Source: Bacillota bacterium (lineage in GTDB: Bacteria; Bacillota; Clostridia; DSM-8532). Taken from it: 16,503 nt of DNA. The stretch's first letter is position 1, and each line of letters begins with the position of its first letter. The stretch covers positions 1-16,503 of the forward strand of contig JAEYPI010000235.1 in NCBI GenBank assembly GCA_023410885.1. The letters run 5' to 3'. Shown in pieces: positions 1-7,004 of the stretch. The translations under genes were made by a program, and so were the position numbers. The notes below the pieces were generated by a model. That model did not search any database. It was not told the DNA's origin and was given only the letters and a program-made list of their open reading frames with translations.

Positions 1-209
1 TGACTGGTTTGATTGAACAAAGCTATACTCCCCATATTACCCTGGTGAGAGAAGCTGTTTCAGAAAGAGGATTTGAAGAGATTTATAAATACTTGGAAAG
101 GGTAGGTTACTCATTTCCGGTCTCGGGGTTATCATTAATGGAAAGTACCCGAGTTGAGGGTCGGTTAACGTACCTAAGACAGGCCTATGAGCCCTTTATA
201 GCAGAATGA
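1..209 (+). CDS. thpR: RNA 2',3'-cyclic phosphodiesterase (ThpR/LigT family), C-terminal part
   Basis: The frame is open from the window edge (first full codon at base 3) to the stop at 207-209, so the 5' part of the gene lies outside. The visible part holds the second HxTx motif of the 2H phosphoesterase family (sequence PHITL, from the CAT codon at about base 33), one of the two histidine motifs that make the active site. The tail 'LMESTRVEGRLTY' matches the family's C-terminal pattern of Leu/Tyr-x-Ser...Gly-x-x-Tyr before the stop. Family members hydrolyse 2',3'-cyclic phosphates at RNA ends and were first named 2'-5' RNA ligases. A TTG at base 9 could be read as a start, but the motif would then have almost no N-terminal domain, so truncation by the window edge is the better reading. 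Confidence 0.8.
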   Translation, partial: TGLIEQSYTPHITLVREAVSERGFEEIYKYLERVGYSFPVSGLSLMESTRVEGRLTYLRQAYEPFIAE

Positions 210-266
210 TTGACTTAGTCTGAAAATATAATGGTAGCATGAGCTTTGATATAAAGGAGAAGAAGT

Positions 267-1433
267 ATGCCAGAAGTTGTAAAAAAGGCTCTTATCACGA
301 TTTTAAAAATTGCAGCGGTGATATTGGCCATATTCCTGTTTCTAAAGATGGGAAAGTACATTGTGCCTTTTATCTTAGCCTACTTCTTTGCCTCACTTAT
401 AGAGCCAATTGTTAAGTTTATTGAAAGAAAACTCCGAATCCCAAGAAAGATAGGAACCGTATTTTCAATTCTCGTAGTGCTGGGTGCCATAATATCTATT
501 TTTACCTTCCTGATCATAAGGCTGATTAAGGAGATTGAAAATGTCTATCAAAGCATCGAATTAAATATTGACAGCATTTCAGGCTTTTTTACCAATTTGG
601 TGGATCAGATTAACGGTTTCTATATTCAACTCCCTGTTGAGATCACCGATATCATCAATAAAGCGGCACAAGACCTGGTCAGTAATCTTAAAGACCTTTT
701 GCAGCCCATCGTGAATATGGCTCAGGTTCCTATCCAAGTGGCCTTGATTTTGCCCGAGGTCCTAGTTTTTATCTTGGTTACAATACTAGCTACCTATTTT
801 ATGTCCAGTGATAAAAACAAGATCATGAAGTTTTTAGACGGACAGATACCATCCGATTGGCTTAAGAGAACCCGTGGTATTACCAATAATGTCTTTGTGG
901 CATTGTTTGGCTGGCTTCGGGCCCAGCTCATTATCATGACCATAACCTTCTCAGAGGTTTTAGTCGGTCTCTTGATCATAGGCGTAGAAAATGCGTTGCT
1001 CATTGCGCTTATTATTGCCTTGGTTGACGTGTTACCGGTACTTGGAGCAGGCTCTGTTCTTATACCATGGTCCATCATTAATCTTATTAGCGGCAATACC
1101 AAGCTGGGCTTATCAACCTTTTTGCTATATGTGATTGTACTTTTTGTGAGGCAACTCATTGAGCCGAAAATTGTGGGACAACAAATTGGTGTTCATCCCC
1201 TTTTCACTCTGGCCGGTATGTATGTGGGTCTTAAATTACTGGGTGTGTTGGGTATGTTCGTAGGCCCATTGACGATTATTATTCTTAAATATGTACTTGA
1301 AGGACTCCTGAAGGCTGACAGCTTTAAAAATTGGTTTGAACGAAACTTTCGTTCCAAAAGCCGAGTTGTTTTGTCTACTGAGACAACCGAGAATGCAGCC
1401 GAAAAAAAATCAGCCCAAAACAATAAGGGATAA
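267..1433 (+). CDS. ytvI: AI-2E family / YtvI-like sporulation integral membrane protein
   Basis: A 388-residue polytopic membrane protein of the AI-2E (PerM/TqsA) transporter family. Hydrophobic segments lie at about residues 8-45 (two close helices), 62-86, 155-179, 208-250, 252-275, 281-296 and 312-347, with a soluble stretch at about 88-155. The family signatures are clear: ALVDVLPVLGAG at 251-262, followed by RQLIEPKIVGQQIGVHP from 295 and the Gly-rich GLKLLGVLGMFVGPL at 321-335. These features are closest, from memory, to the clostridial and bacillar YtvI group that is linked with sporulation, which fits the sigK gene next door. The transported substrate of this group is not established. 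The C-terminal tail (about 360-388) is polar and basic. AAAGGAGAAG ends a few bases before ATG 267 and supports the start. The gene follows thpR after 57 bases and is convergent with sigK. An ordinary AI-2E permease without a sporulation role is the alternative. Confidence 0.87.
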   Translation: MPEVVKKALITILKIAAVILAIFLFLKMGKYIVPFILAYFFASLIEPIVKFIERKLRIPRKIGTVFSILVVLGAIISIFTFLIIRLIKEIENVYQSIELNIDSISGFFTNLVDQINGFYIQLPVEITDIINKAAQDLVSNLKDLLQPIVNMAQVPIQVALILPEVLVFILVTILATYFMSSDKNKIMKFLDGQIPSDWLKRTRGITNNVFVALFGWLRAQLIIMTITFSEVLVGLLIIGVENALLIALIIALVDVLPVLGAGSVLIPWSIINLISGNTKLGLSTFLLYVIVLFVRQLIEPKIVGQQIGVHPLFTLAGMYVGLKLLGVLGMFVGPLTIIILKYVLEGLLKADSFKNWFERNFRSKSRVVLSTETTENAAEKKSAQNNKG

Positions 1434-1490
1434 CAGTGGGGAATAGAGGGTTAATCGAAGGGTTATTTTCAGAGAAATTAGTCCTTTATA

Positions 1491-1519
1491 AAAAAAGAGA
1501 GGGGTCATTTTAACCCCTC
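1491..1519 (-). terminator. Rho-independent terminator of sigK
   Basis: On the minus strand a 7-bp stem (GAGGGGT / ACCCCTC, 1513-1519 and 1499-1505) with a 7-base loop is followed after CT by six T (1491-1496). The stem begins in the last codons of sigK and includes its stop codon, so the terminator overlaps the gene end. The plus strand has no T-run after this hairpin, so it does not look like a terminator for the permease gene. Confidence 0.75.
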
Positions 1520-2200
1520 GTAAAGCTTTGTCAGTGCTTTTTTTTCGATTCTTGAAACATAGGAACGGGAAATACCTAAGCTTTCAGCAACTTCCCTCTG
1601 GGTCTTGCCACAATTGCCGCAGAGCCCGTAACGCAGCCGTATGATAACCTGTTCGCGGCCTTCCAAAACACATTTAATGAGCCTGTATAATTTTTTGATT
1701 CTCTGAGTAAGATCTACCTTTTCATCGACCTCCTCATCCTCACTGCCCAGGATGTCGATCAGGGCAATTTCATTTCCTTCTCGATCTGTACCCAGGGGTT
1801 CATTTAACGAGACTTCATTCTGTAGTTTCTTTGAGGCTCTCAAGTGCATCAAAATTTCATTTTCAATACACCGGGCGGCATAGGTCGCAAGACGGATTCC
1901 CTTGGAAGGGTCATAGCTTGATACTGCTTTAATCAAGCCAATAGTTCCAATGGAAATAAGATCATCAGAATCAGTATTGGTTACCGAGTATTTTCTGGCA
2001 ACATGGGCAACCAAACGGAGATTGTGTTCAATGAGAATATTTCTTGCATTTTCTTCGCCCTTTCGGCATTCCTCTACGTATTTCTGCTCATCTACAGCAG
2101 AAAGAGGTTGGGGAAAGGACTGGGGCCCTGTTATAAAGCCTGCCAGAAAGTATTGGGACAGGAATCTGGTAACGAGCTCTTGCAAGGAAACCAAGATCAT
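1505..2200 (-). CDS. sigK: RNA polymerase sporulation sigma factor SigK (pro-sigma-K)
   Basis: Mother-cell sigma factor of late sporulation, 231 residues from this start. A hydrophobic N-terminal stretch (about 1-22) corresponds to the pro-sequence removed by SpoIVFB in Bacillus; FPQPLS at 29-34 marks the usual start of the mature sigma. Region 2 is strongly conserved (NARNILIEHNLRLVAHVARKY at 51-71, then DLISIGTIGLIKAVSSYDPSKG and LATYAARCIENEILMHLRA). Region 4 ends in the helix-turn-helix KTQREVAESLGISRSYVSRIEKKAL at 199-223. The minus-strand ATG at 2200 is chosen because TGAGGT lies 5-10 bases upstream; the longer frame to 2242 adds 14 residues that the family lacks. The gene is a single uninterrupted frame, so there is no skin-type insertion. 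Odd point: CGNC at 194-197, where relatives usually have Gly/Lys/Asn-rich residues. The gene is convergent to ytvI and ends in its own terminator. Confidence 0.95.
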   Translation of the reverse strand: MILVSLQELVTRFLSQYFLAGFITGPQSFPQPLSAVDEQKYVEECRKGEENARNILIEHNLRLVAHVARKYSVTNTDSDDLISIGTIGLIKAVSSYDPSKGIRLATYAARCIENEILMHLRASKKLQNEVSLNEPLGTDREGNEIALIDILGSEDEEVDEKVDLTQRIKKLYRLIKCVLEGREQVIIRLRYGLCGNCGKTQREVAESLGISRSYVSRIEKKALTKLYEGLK

Positions 2201-2230
2201 ACTATACCTCAACAACCATTGTTGTCTCAA

Positions 2231-2240
2231 TAATATATGC
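2231..2240 (-). promoter_or_regulatory. possible sigma-E/sigma-K type -10 element of sigK
   Basis: Minus-strand GCATATATTA matches the -10 pattern shared by mother-cell sigma factors (gCATAnnnTA for sigma-K; close to gCATAcanT for sigma-E). It lies 31 bases before the sigK start. No convincing -35 is present at the standard distance: GCATTCT at 2252-2258 resembles the sigma-E -35 but is 2-3 bases too close. In Bacillus sigK is transcribed by sigma-E and then sigma-K, so the position makes sense. Confidence 0.35.
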
Positions 2241-2306
2241 ATTGGGACAAAAGAATGCTACTGGCTTTAGAAAATAGTGATAAGCTGATTGTTTATTTGC
2301 ATGCGC

Positions 2307-2335
2307 TTGATTTTTATCTTGCAAAAATATATCCT
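2307..2335 (+). promoter_or_regulatory. candidate sigma-A promoter of the MurR/RpiR regulator gene
   Basis: TTGATT (2307-2312) and TATCCT (2330-2335) are separated by exactly 17 bases, each matching four of six consensus bases. The predicted transcript would start about 25-30 bases before ATG 2371. The match is modest and the region is A+T-rich, so chance is possible. Confidence 0.35.
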
Positions 2336-2346
2336 ATAGAAGTAAT

Positions 2347-2359
2347 GATAACAATTATC
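2347..2359. promoter_or_regulatory. small perfect dyad before rpiR-like gene, possible operator
   Basis: GATAA-CAA-TTATC is a perfect 5-bp inverted repeat with a 3-base centre, placed just downstream of the likely transcription start and directly before the ribosome binding site (GAGGTG 2361-2366) of the regulator gene. The location would suit autoregulation, but the repeat is short and does not match a known RpiR-family operator that I can name. Confidence 0.25.
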
Positions 2360-2370
2360 TGAGGTGTTTA

Positions 2371-3252
2371 ATGGATAACCTAATTAAAGAGATGAAGGCC
2401 AAATATACGACGTTCAGCAAAGGTCAGAAGCTGATAGCCACTTACATCATCGATCATTATGATAAAGCAGCCTTTATGACAGCTGCAAGGCTTGGAGAAG
2501 AGGTTGGGGTAAGTGAATCCACGGTAGTGCGGTTTGCTATTGAGTTGGGCTATGACGGGTATCCTAAGCTACAGAAGGTTTTGAGAGAGGTCATAAAAAG
2601 CAAACTGACTTCTGCGCAAAGACTGGAGGTCTCATCAGCTCATATCGATTCAGAAACCGTCTTGAAAAGCGTTCTTCAGTCCGATTTAAACAAAATCCGG
2701 GCCACTTTGGAGGAGGCAGATGCTGAAACCTTTAACGCTGTTGTTGAAGAAATACTCCGAGGAGACAAAATTTATATTCTTGGGGTTAGAAGCTCCGCAC
2801 CCCTTGCAAGCTTTTTAGGCTTCTATTTTAATCTTATTTTTGAGAATGTTCGGCTTGTACATACCACAAGTGTGAGTGAAATGTTCGAGCAGATTGTCAA
2901 TGCCAAAAAAGGTGATGTTGTTATCGGTATCAGCTTCCCACGTTATTCAAAACGTACTTCAAAGGCTATGGAATTTGCGAGAAAGCAGGGTGCTACGGTT
3001 ATTGCCATAACGGATAATGAAACCTCGCCCCTGGCCATTAGCTCAAAGTATAGCCTTTTCGCCCGCAGTGATATGGCCTCCTTTGTAGACTCTCTTGTTG
3101 CGCCGCTGTCACTGATTAATGCTCTCATAGTGGCCATTGGGTTAAAACGCAAGGAAAAGATTCATACTACCTTGGAAAGGCTTGAAGCCATATGGGACGA
3201 GTATCAGGTTTATGAAAAGGACGAGCATTATTCAGAACTCGCACATGATTAA
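2371..3252 (+). CDS. MurR/RpiR family transcriptional regulator (HTH + SIS domain)
   Basis: A 293-residue protein with the two-domain layout of the MurR/RpiR family. Residues about 1-77 form the HTH_6 DNA-binding domain; GEEVGVSESTVVRFAIELGYDGYPKLQ is the family's characteristic recognition region. Residues about 120-255 form a SIS (sugar isomerase) domain, which in this family binds a phosphosugar effector, visible as KIYILGVRSSAPLASFLGFYF and later GDVVIGISFPRYSKRT and GATVIAITDNETSPLA. The length is typical. ATG 2371 is preceded by GAGGTG at 2361-2366. The target genes are unknown: no sugar transport or amino-sugar gene is nearby, and the next gene, 40 bases downstream, is a flavoprotein. 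It may control that gene, itself, or distant genes. Confidence 0.93.
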   Translation: MDNLIKEMKAKYTTFSKGQKLIATYIIDHYDKAAFMTAARLGEEVGVSESTVVRFAIELGYDGYPKLQKVLREVIKSKLTSAQRLEVSSAHIDSETVLKSVLQSDLNKIRATLEEADAETFNAVVEEILRGDKIYILGVRSSAPLASFLGFYFNLIFENVRLVHTTSVSEMFEQIVNAKKGDVVIGISFPRYSKRTSKAMEFARKQGATVIAITDNETSPLAISSKYSLFARSDMASFVDSLVAPLSLINALIVAIGLKRKEKIHTTLERLEAIWDEYQVYEKDEHYSELAHD

Positions 3253-3292
3253 TTTTTTATAAACCAATTAGCGAAGGGAAATAAAGCATCTG

Positions 3293-4522
3293 ATGGCAAA
3301 CCAAGTGGGAATAGTGGGCGCTGGAGCGGCTGGTCTTATGGCGGCAGGCCGAGCGGCCTCTTTGGGTAAGAAGGTTCTGGTATTTGAAAAAAACAATCGT
3401 TCAGGGAAAAAGCTACTTATAACGGGCAAGGGCAGATGTAATATAACCAATAACTGTCCCATGGACGAGCTTTTGGCCAACATTCCCGGTAACGGACGAT
3501 TTTTATACTCTACATTACATCACTACAACAACTATGACATCATGGACTTTTTTGAGGTTAATGGCGTTCCTGTTAGAACAGAGCGGGGAAACCGTGTGTT
3601 TCCAGAATCCGACAGATCCTATGATGTAGCGGAAGCGCTTCTTCGTTATGCACAAAGACAGGGTGCACAATTTCATCATTATTCTCCTGTCAGGGAAATT
3701 CTCTGCGACAATGGTAGGGTGACGGGCGTGAAGCTCCAGAACAATGACATTTATGAGCTAGATGCCGTTATTTTGGCCACGGGCGGACTTTCCTATCCCA
3801 TGACGGGCTCAACGGGTGATGGTTACCGTCTGGCTCAGGCGTTGGGGCATACCCTTATTGAGCCGAAGCCTTCTTTAGTTCCACTTGAAACTAAGGAGAA
3901 ATGGGTTCTTGACGCTCAGGGGCTTGCGCTTAAAAATGTGGGCCTTACTGTCTATAATCCTAGTGGAAATAAGGTTTATCAGGAACAGGGGGAGATGCTG
4001 TTTACCCATTTTGGGGTGTCAGGACCCATGATTCTGAGCGCCAGTCGACATATTTTGGATTGTGGCTTTAAGGATTCCGTACTCATGATTGATTTAAAGC
4101 CAGCCTTAGACGAAGAAACACTGGACTTACGCATACAGCGCGATTTCTCGAAATATTCAAGAAAGCAATATGCCAATGCTTTAATTGAGCTTCTTCCAAA
4201 AAGCTTGATTCCTATTTTTGTCACACTTTCAGAAATACCTGCTGAAAAGCCTGTTCATCAAATTACCAAGGCTGAGAGAAGGGAGCTTGTAAAGCTTTTT
4301 AAAGGGCTAAAGCTCACGGTCTCTAAGGCTCGGCCTATTGATGAAGCCATTGTAACAGCCGGGGGGATATCGGTTAAGGAAATCAATCCCTCGACTATGG
4401 AATCCAAGCTTGTTAAGGGGCTCTATTTTGCAGGGGAAATGATAGATGTGGACGCTTATACCGGTGGATTCAATCTGACGATAGCCTTTTCAACAGGTTA
4501 TACCGCCGGAACCCAAGCATAG
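3293..4522 (+). CDS. BaiN/HI0933 (YhiN) family NAD(P)/FAD-dependent oxidoreductase
   Basis: A 409-residue flavoprotein. The N-terminal Rossmann motif GAGAAG at 9-14 binds the FAD ADP moiety. The strongly conserved family block SGKKLLITGKGRCNITN sits at 37-53. ATGGLSYPMTGSTGDGYRLAQALGH in the middle is the second FAD-contact region, and the C-terminus (about 354-409) carries TAGGISVKEINPSTMESK and GLYFAGEMIDVDAYTGGFN, which close the FAD site. Length and motif order are standard. The family is widely annotated as aminoacetone oxidase family or BaiN/RdsA, but the substrate of most members is not known and cannot be told here. The start is the only sensible in-frame ATG; the nearest Shine-Dalgarno-like stretch (GAAGGGA, 3273-3279) is unusually far (about 13 bases). 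It probably shares a transcript with the regulator gene 40 bases upstream. Confidence 0.92.
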   Translation: MANQVGIVGAGAAGLMAAGRAASLGKKVLVFEKNNRSGKKLLITGKGRCNITNNCPMDELLANIPGNGRFLYSTLHHYNNYDIMDFFEVNGVPVRTERGNRVFPESDRSYDVAEALLRYAQRQGAQFHHYSPVREILCDNGRVTGVKLQNNDIYELDAVILATGGLSYPMTGSTGDGYRLAQALGHTLIEPKPSLVPLETKEKWVLDAQGLALKNVGLTVYNPSGNKVYQEQGEMLFTHFGVSGPMILSASRHILDCGFKDSVLMIDLKPALDEETLDLRIQRDFSKYSRKQYANALIELLPKSLIPIFVTLSEIPAEKPVHQITKAERRELVKLFKGLKLTVSKARPIDEAIVTAGGISVKEINPSTMESKLVKGLYFAGEMIDVDAYTGGFNLTIAFSTGYTAGTQA

Positions 4523-4569
4523 CACCTCTACATACGGGTCGAGGCTTGAGGTGCTGAGGAATGCACCTC
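4521..4569. repeat. two mutually exclusive hairpins after the flavoprotein gene
   Basis: AGCACCTC (4521-4528) is perfectly complementary to GAGGTGCT (4548-4555). GAGGTGC (4548-4554) is also perfectly complementary to a second GCACCTC at 4563-4569. The middle arm can therefore pair with either side but not both. No T-run follows either hairpin, so this is not a standard terminator. The first loop contains TACGGGTCGAGGCTTG (4533-4548), related to repeats found before cheR. Confidence 0.55.
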
Positions 4570-4582
4570 TATTGTATCAACC

Positions 4583-4612
4583 AACCTTTTCAAGGGAAAA
4601 CTCCATAGAATA
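4583..4612 (+). promoter_or_regulatory. candidate sigma-K promoter of the small membrane protein gene
   Basis: AACC (4583-4586), 16 bases, then CCATAGAATA (4603-4612) fits the sigma-K pattern mACm-N16-gCATAnnnTA with only the first -10 base differing. It would start a transcript about 70 bases before ATG 4690. The pattern is short and A+T-rich, so chance occurrence is possible, but sigK itself is in the window. Confidence 0.4.
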
Positions 4613-4689
4613 AACACTGCATACTTAGCGAAGGGTTAAGTGTGTGAGCCGCATTTGGCTTTCAGGTGTTTGCTTTTGGAGGTTTGTGG

Positions 4690-5118
4690 ATGGACAAATT
4701 CTTAAAGATGGCTTCTTTTCTGATGATCACATTACTTTTGGGGAGTCAGATCCTTTTAAGATCGCCCTACCGACCCAAGCTCACTGATGATTCCTTGAAC
4801 GGCAGGACCCTTAAAACCTATGAAACCTTGATTTATAGAGGAACGATTACGTTGAATGTATTAGGTGAGTATATCCCTAATACTGCCTTTTTGCTGATTA
4901 ATGGAATAGCCTATAAAACAATTGATGCTTTTCCGGTTGAAATGTCGATCTGCGATGGAGATGTTGTGGAAATTCAGCTAAAGACCAATGTCTCCCCGAT
5001 TTATGTTTTTTTGTCCTCACAAAAGGGGCAGCTTATAACAGATCTAAAAGGAAGTACGGTTTTAGTCCGCCCAGGTATTACTCGTATTTTTAAGGTACGC
5101 GCATCTATAGACTCGTAA
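4690..5118 (+). CDS. unrecognised small membrane-anchored protein
   Basis: 142 residues from this start. The N-terminus (MDKFLKMASFLMITLLLGSQILL) is a short positive stretch and one hydrophobic segment at about 5-23, either an uncleaved anchor or a signal peptide; there is no lipobox Cys. The remaining ~115 residues are predicted outside the membrane and look rich in short beta strands (for example TLIYRGTITLNVLG, FLLINGIAYKTI, DVVEIQLKTNVSPIYVFL), ending in PGITRIFKVRAS. I do not recognise a named domain. ATG 4690 is preferred over GTG 4666 because GGAGG (4678-4682) lies 7 bases before it. The gene stands alone between two promoter-like regions, with a possible sigma-K promoter upstream, so a role at the spore or mother-cell membrane is an inference only. 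Confidence 0.8.
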   Translation: MDKFLKMASFLMITLLLGSQILLRSPYRPKLTDDSLNGRTLKTYETLIYRGTITLNVLGEYIPNTAFLLINGIAYKTIDAFPVEMSICDGDVVEIQLKTNVSPIYVFLSSQKGQLITDLKGSTVLVRPGITRIFKVRASIDS

Positions 5119-5181
5119 GCAGTTATTGATTATTCATACACCTTAATGATACTCTTTTATGCAAATGTTGAAAGGTTGTCC

Positions 5182-5210
5182 TTGTTATGAATAGCCAATT
5201 GAAATATAAT
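5182..5210 (+). promoter_or_regulatory. sigma-A promoter for the Lin0512-cmk-plsC-ispH/rpsA group
   Basis: TTGTTA (5182-5187) and a perfect TATAAT (5205-5210) are separated by 17 bases. The start point would be about 50 bases before the Lin0512 start codon. This is one of the two best sigma-A matches in the window, and no other clear promoter occurs before the next four genes. Confidence 0.6.
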
Positions 5211-5266
5211 CATTAATAGCTGTTTATAAAAGCGTAATTCACCAACCTTTGAGGGAGGGAAAAACC

Positions 5267-5692
5267 ATGGAACCTGATAACAAAAACTATGGCAGTAAGG
5301 ATGTGGTCAAAGCTGCCATTATGATAGCGCTTACCAACGACAGAGAAGAAGAAAAAGAGCTTAAAAAGAATCTGGCGGCCAAGGGCATTAAAGCCGTTGC
5401 AGTAGATTATGGCGGCGAGTTTATTAATTCCGTAATGAAGATTGTAGAGAGGGCAGTCGTTTCTGCCAAACGTGAAGGTGTTATTGAAGAATGCCATAAT
5501 CAGGAGGGTGCAGTGGCCGGTGCCGCGCGGGAGGCCTTATCCCAGGTTATGCCCAAGGCTTTGGGCCTAAATGTTGGGGGTAAGATTTCTGTGGCTCGTT
5601 ATGGTGAGCATGTGAGTGTGGCTGTATTCTTTGGGATTGGCCTTCTTCATCTTAATGAAATTGCCATTGGAACAGGCCATAGAGTGGTATAA
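5267..5692 (+). CDS. Lin0512 family protein, function unknown
   Basis: 141 residues. The C-terminal two-thirds is highly characteristic of the Lin0512 family: VDYGGEFINSVMKIVERAVVSAKREGVI, then EGAVAGAAREALSQVMPKALGLNVGGKISVARYGEHVSVAVFFGIGLLHLNEIAIGTGHR. No catalytic function has been established for this family that I can state. It lacks a signal peptide or membrane segment and is probably cytoplasmic. ATG 5267 is chosen because GGGAGGG (5253-5259) precedes it by 7 bases; an in-frame TTG at 5249 would put the ribosome site inside the gene. The 17 residues at the N-terminus are polar and poorly conserved in type. It is the first gene after the promoter at 5182, and cmk follows after 37 bases. 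Confidence 0.9.
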   Translation: MEPDNKNYGSKDVVKAAIMIALTNDREEEKELKKNLAAKGIKAVAVDYGGEFINSVMKIVERAVVSAKREGVIEECHNQEGAVAGAAREALSQVMPKALGLNVGGKISVARYGEHVSVAVFFGIGLLHLNEIAIGTGHRVV

Positions 5693-5729
5693 AAAGACTA
5701 AAAGTATTTTATAATTGTGGGGGATGTTT

Positions 5730-6416
5730 ATGCAGCCTATTCAGATAGCGATTGATGGTCCGTCGGGAGCAGGAAAAAGCACGATGGCTAAGCTTATTTC
5801 CCAGAAATTAGGAATAATGTATCTTGATACAGGTGCCATGTATAGGGCACTGGCTTTAAAAGCTATTCGTTTGGGTATTGACACACATGATAATGAAAAG
5901 GTTTTAGACCTTTTACCCCAGTTGGATATTAGGATTACATTCCAAGCCGGGAACCAAACGGTTCTATTAGATGGGGAGGATGTAGGGAGTTTTATTCGCA
6001 CCGATGAGGTTTCCATGGGAGCATCCAATGTATCGGCTATTTCAGATGTAAGAAAGCGGCTTGTAGAGCTACAACAAAAAATTGCCAGCAACAACAGCGT
6101 GGTTATGGATGGACGGGATATTGGCACCCATGTTCTTCCACAGGCTCAGGTTAAAATCTTTTTGACGGCTTCGGTTCATGAACGCGCACTGAGACGTTTT
6201 AAGGAGTTGAAGGAGAAGGGACTCCTTACAAAAAGCTTTGAAGAGCTGGAAAAGGAAATTGAGGTACGGGATTTTAATGACAGCAACCGGGAGGCTTCTC
6301 CTCTTAGGATGGCTGAAGATGCTGTCCTATTAGATACAAGCAACCTCACCATAGACCAAGCGGTTGAAAAGATACTAGAACAAGTAAAGATAAAGGGGCT
6401 TATAAATGCTTTATAG
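5730..6416 (+). CDS. cmk: (d)CMP kinase (cytidylate kinase)
   Basis: Cytoplasmic kinase that transfers phosphate from ATP to CMP or dCMP in pyrimidine nucleotide supply; 228 residues, normal for the family. The P-loop GPSGAGKST is at residues 10-18. YLDTGAMYRALALKAIRLGID follows as the conserved region after the P-loop, and VVMDGRDIGTHVLPQAQVKIFLTAS is the classic CMP kinase block. The LID/C-terminal part contains RDFNDSNREASPLRMAEDAVLLDTSNLT. Three in-frame starts are possible (TTG 5715, ATG 5724, ATG 5730); 5730 is preferred because GGGGG at 5719-5723 is 6 bases before it and the protein then begins directly with the beta strand of the P-loop. It overlaps plsC by 11 bases, indicating translational coupling. 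The cmk-plsC-ispH/S1 order is common in Clostridia. Confidence 0.95.
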   Translation: MQPIQIAIDGPSGAGKSTMAKLISQKLGIMYLDTGAMYRALALKAIRLGIDTHDNEKVLDLLPQLDIRITFQAGNQTVLLDGEDVGSFIRTDEVSMGASNVSAISDVRKRLVELQQKIASNNSVVMDGRDIGTHVLPQAQVKIFLTASVHERALRRFKELKEKGLLTKSFEELEKEIEVRDFNDSNREASPLRMAEDAVLLDTSNLTIDQAVEKILEQVKIKGLINAL

Positions 6417-6984
6417 TTTCGCAAGAGTTGTTTTTGTTTTATATTTTGCATTATTCAACCGTGTGAAGATAAAGGGGCTGGAGAATGTTCCATCCAAGGG
6501 ACCACTACTTCTGTTTGCCAATCATCCGAGTGCCTTGGACATGTTTCTTATCGCTGCCTATATGAAAAGAAGAGTTCATTATATGGCCAAGGTGGAACTA
6601 TTCAAAAACCCCATACTGGCGTTTCTCTTAAAAAGAGTTGGCGCTTTTCCTGTGAGTCGCGGGAAAGGGGATGTGGGCTCGGTGAAAACCGTGTATAAGC
6701 TTCTTGAGCAGGGTGAGGTGGTCGGCGTGTTTCCTGAAGGAACACGAACACGCAAAAAAGATCCTACCCGGCGTAAAGCCGGAGCGGCCATGTTGGCTAT
6801 TCACTCAAATGCTCCCATACTTCCCGTTGGCGTCAGCAAATTAAATAAGAGAAGCTGGGAGATCGTTTTTGGTCAGCCCTTTATCATGTCCGCTAAAAAT
6901 GAAGGAGAGCATGCTTCTAAAGAGGAGCTCATAGAAGCGACTTCAGAAATAATGAATAAGATTTATGGCCTGATCGGCCAATAA
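6406..6984 (+). CDS. plsC: 1-acyl-sn-glycerol-3-phosphate acyltransferase
   Basis: Membrane-bound acyltransferase that adds the second acyl chain to lysophosphatidic acid to give phosphatidic acid. 192 residues. The catalytic HX4D motif is HPSALD at 40-45; the glycerol-phosphate binding motif FPEGTR is at 109-114, with RGK at 85-87 and the LPVGV block at 139-143. A hydrophobic N-terminal helix (about 6-18) anchors it to the membrane. ATG 6406 lies inside the end of cmk (11-base overlap), with AAAGGGG about 9 bases upstream. ispH-rpsA follows after 20 bases, so the three genes are surely co-transcribed. Confidence 0.94.
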   Translation: MLYSFARVVFVLYFALFNRVKIKGLENVPSKGPLLLFANHPSALDMFLIAAYMKRRVHYMAKVELFKNPILAFLLKRVGAFPVSRGKGDVGSVKTVYKLLEQGEVVGVFPEGTRTRKKDPTRRKAGAAMLAIHSNAPILPVGVSKLNKRSWEIVFGQPFIMSAKNEGEHASKEELIEATSEIMNKIYGLIGQ

Positions 6985-7004
6985 ATTTCTCATGAGGGAA
7001 TAGA

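Noticed and set aside
210..232. TTGACT and TATAAT before the YtvI-like gene
   Set aside because: The two boxes are only 11 bases apart, too close for a sigma-A promoter, and no other -35 fits the TATAAT. The gene may be read from upstream.
1505..2200. skin-type interruption of sigK
   Set aside because: The gene is one continuous frame with all regions in order.
5127..5200. TATTCAT / ATGAATA inverted repeat before the Lin0512 gene
   Set aside because: The arms are short, about 50 bases apart and A+T-rich; likely chance.
5710..5715. TATAAT just before cmk
   Set aside because: No -35 box lies 16-18 bases upstream and the start would fall on the ribosome binding site; the promoter at 5182 serves the group.
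5741..6127. 128-codon minus-strand frame opposite cmk
   Set aside because: Antisense shadow of a conserved kinase; Ser- and Ile-rich translation with no domain.
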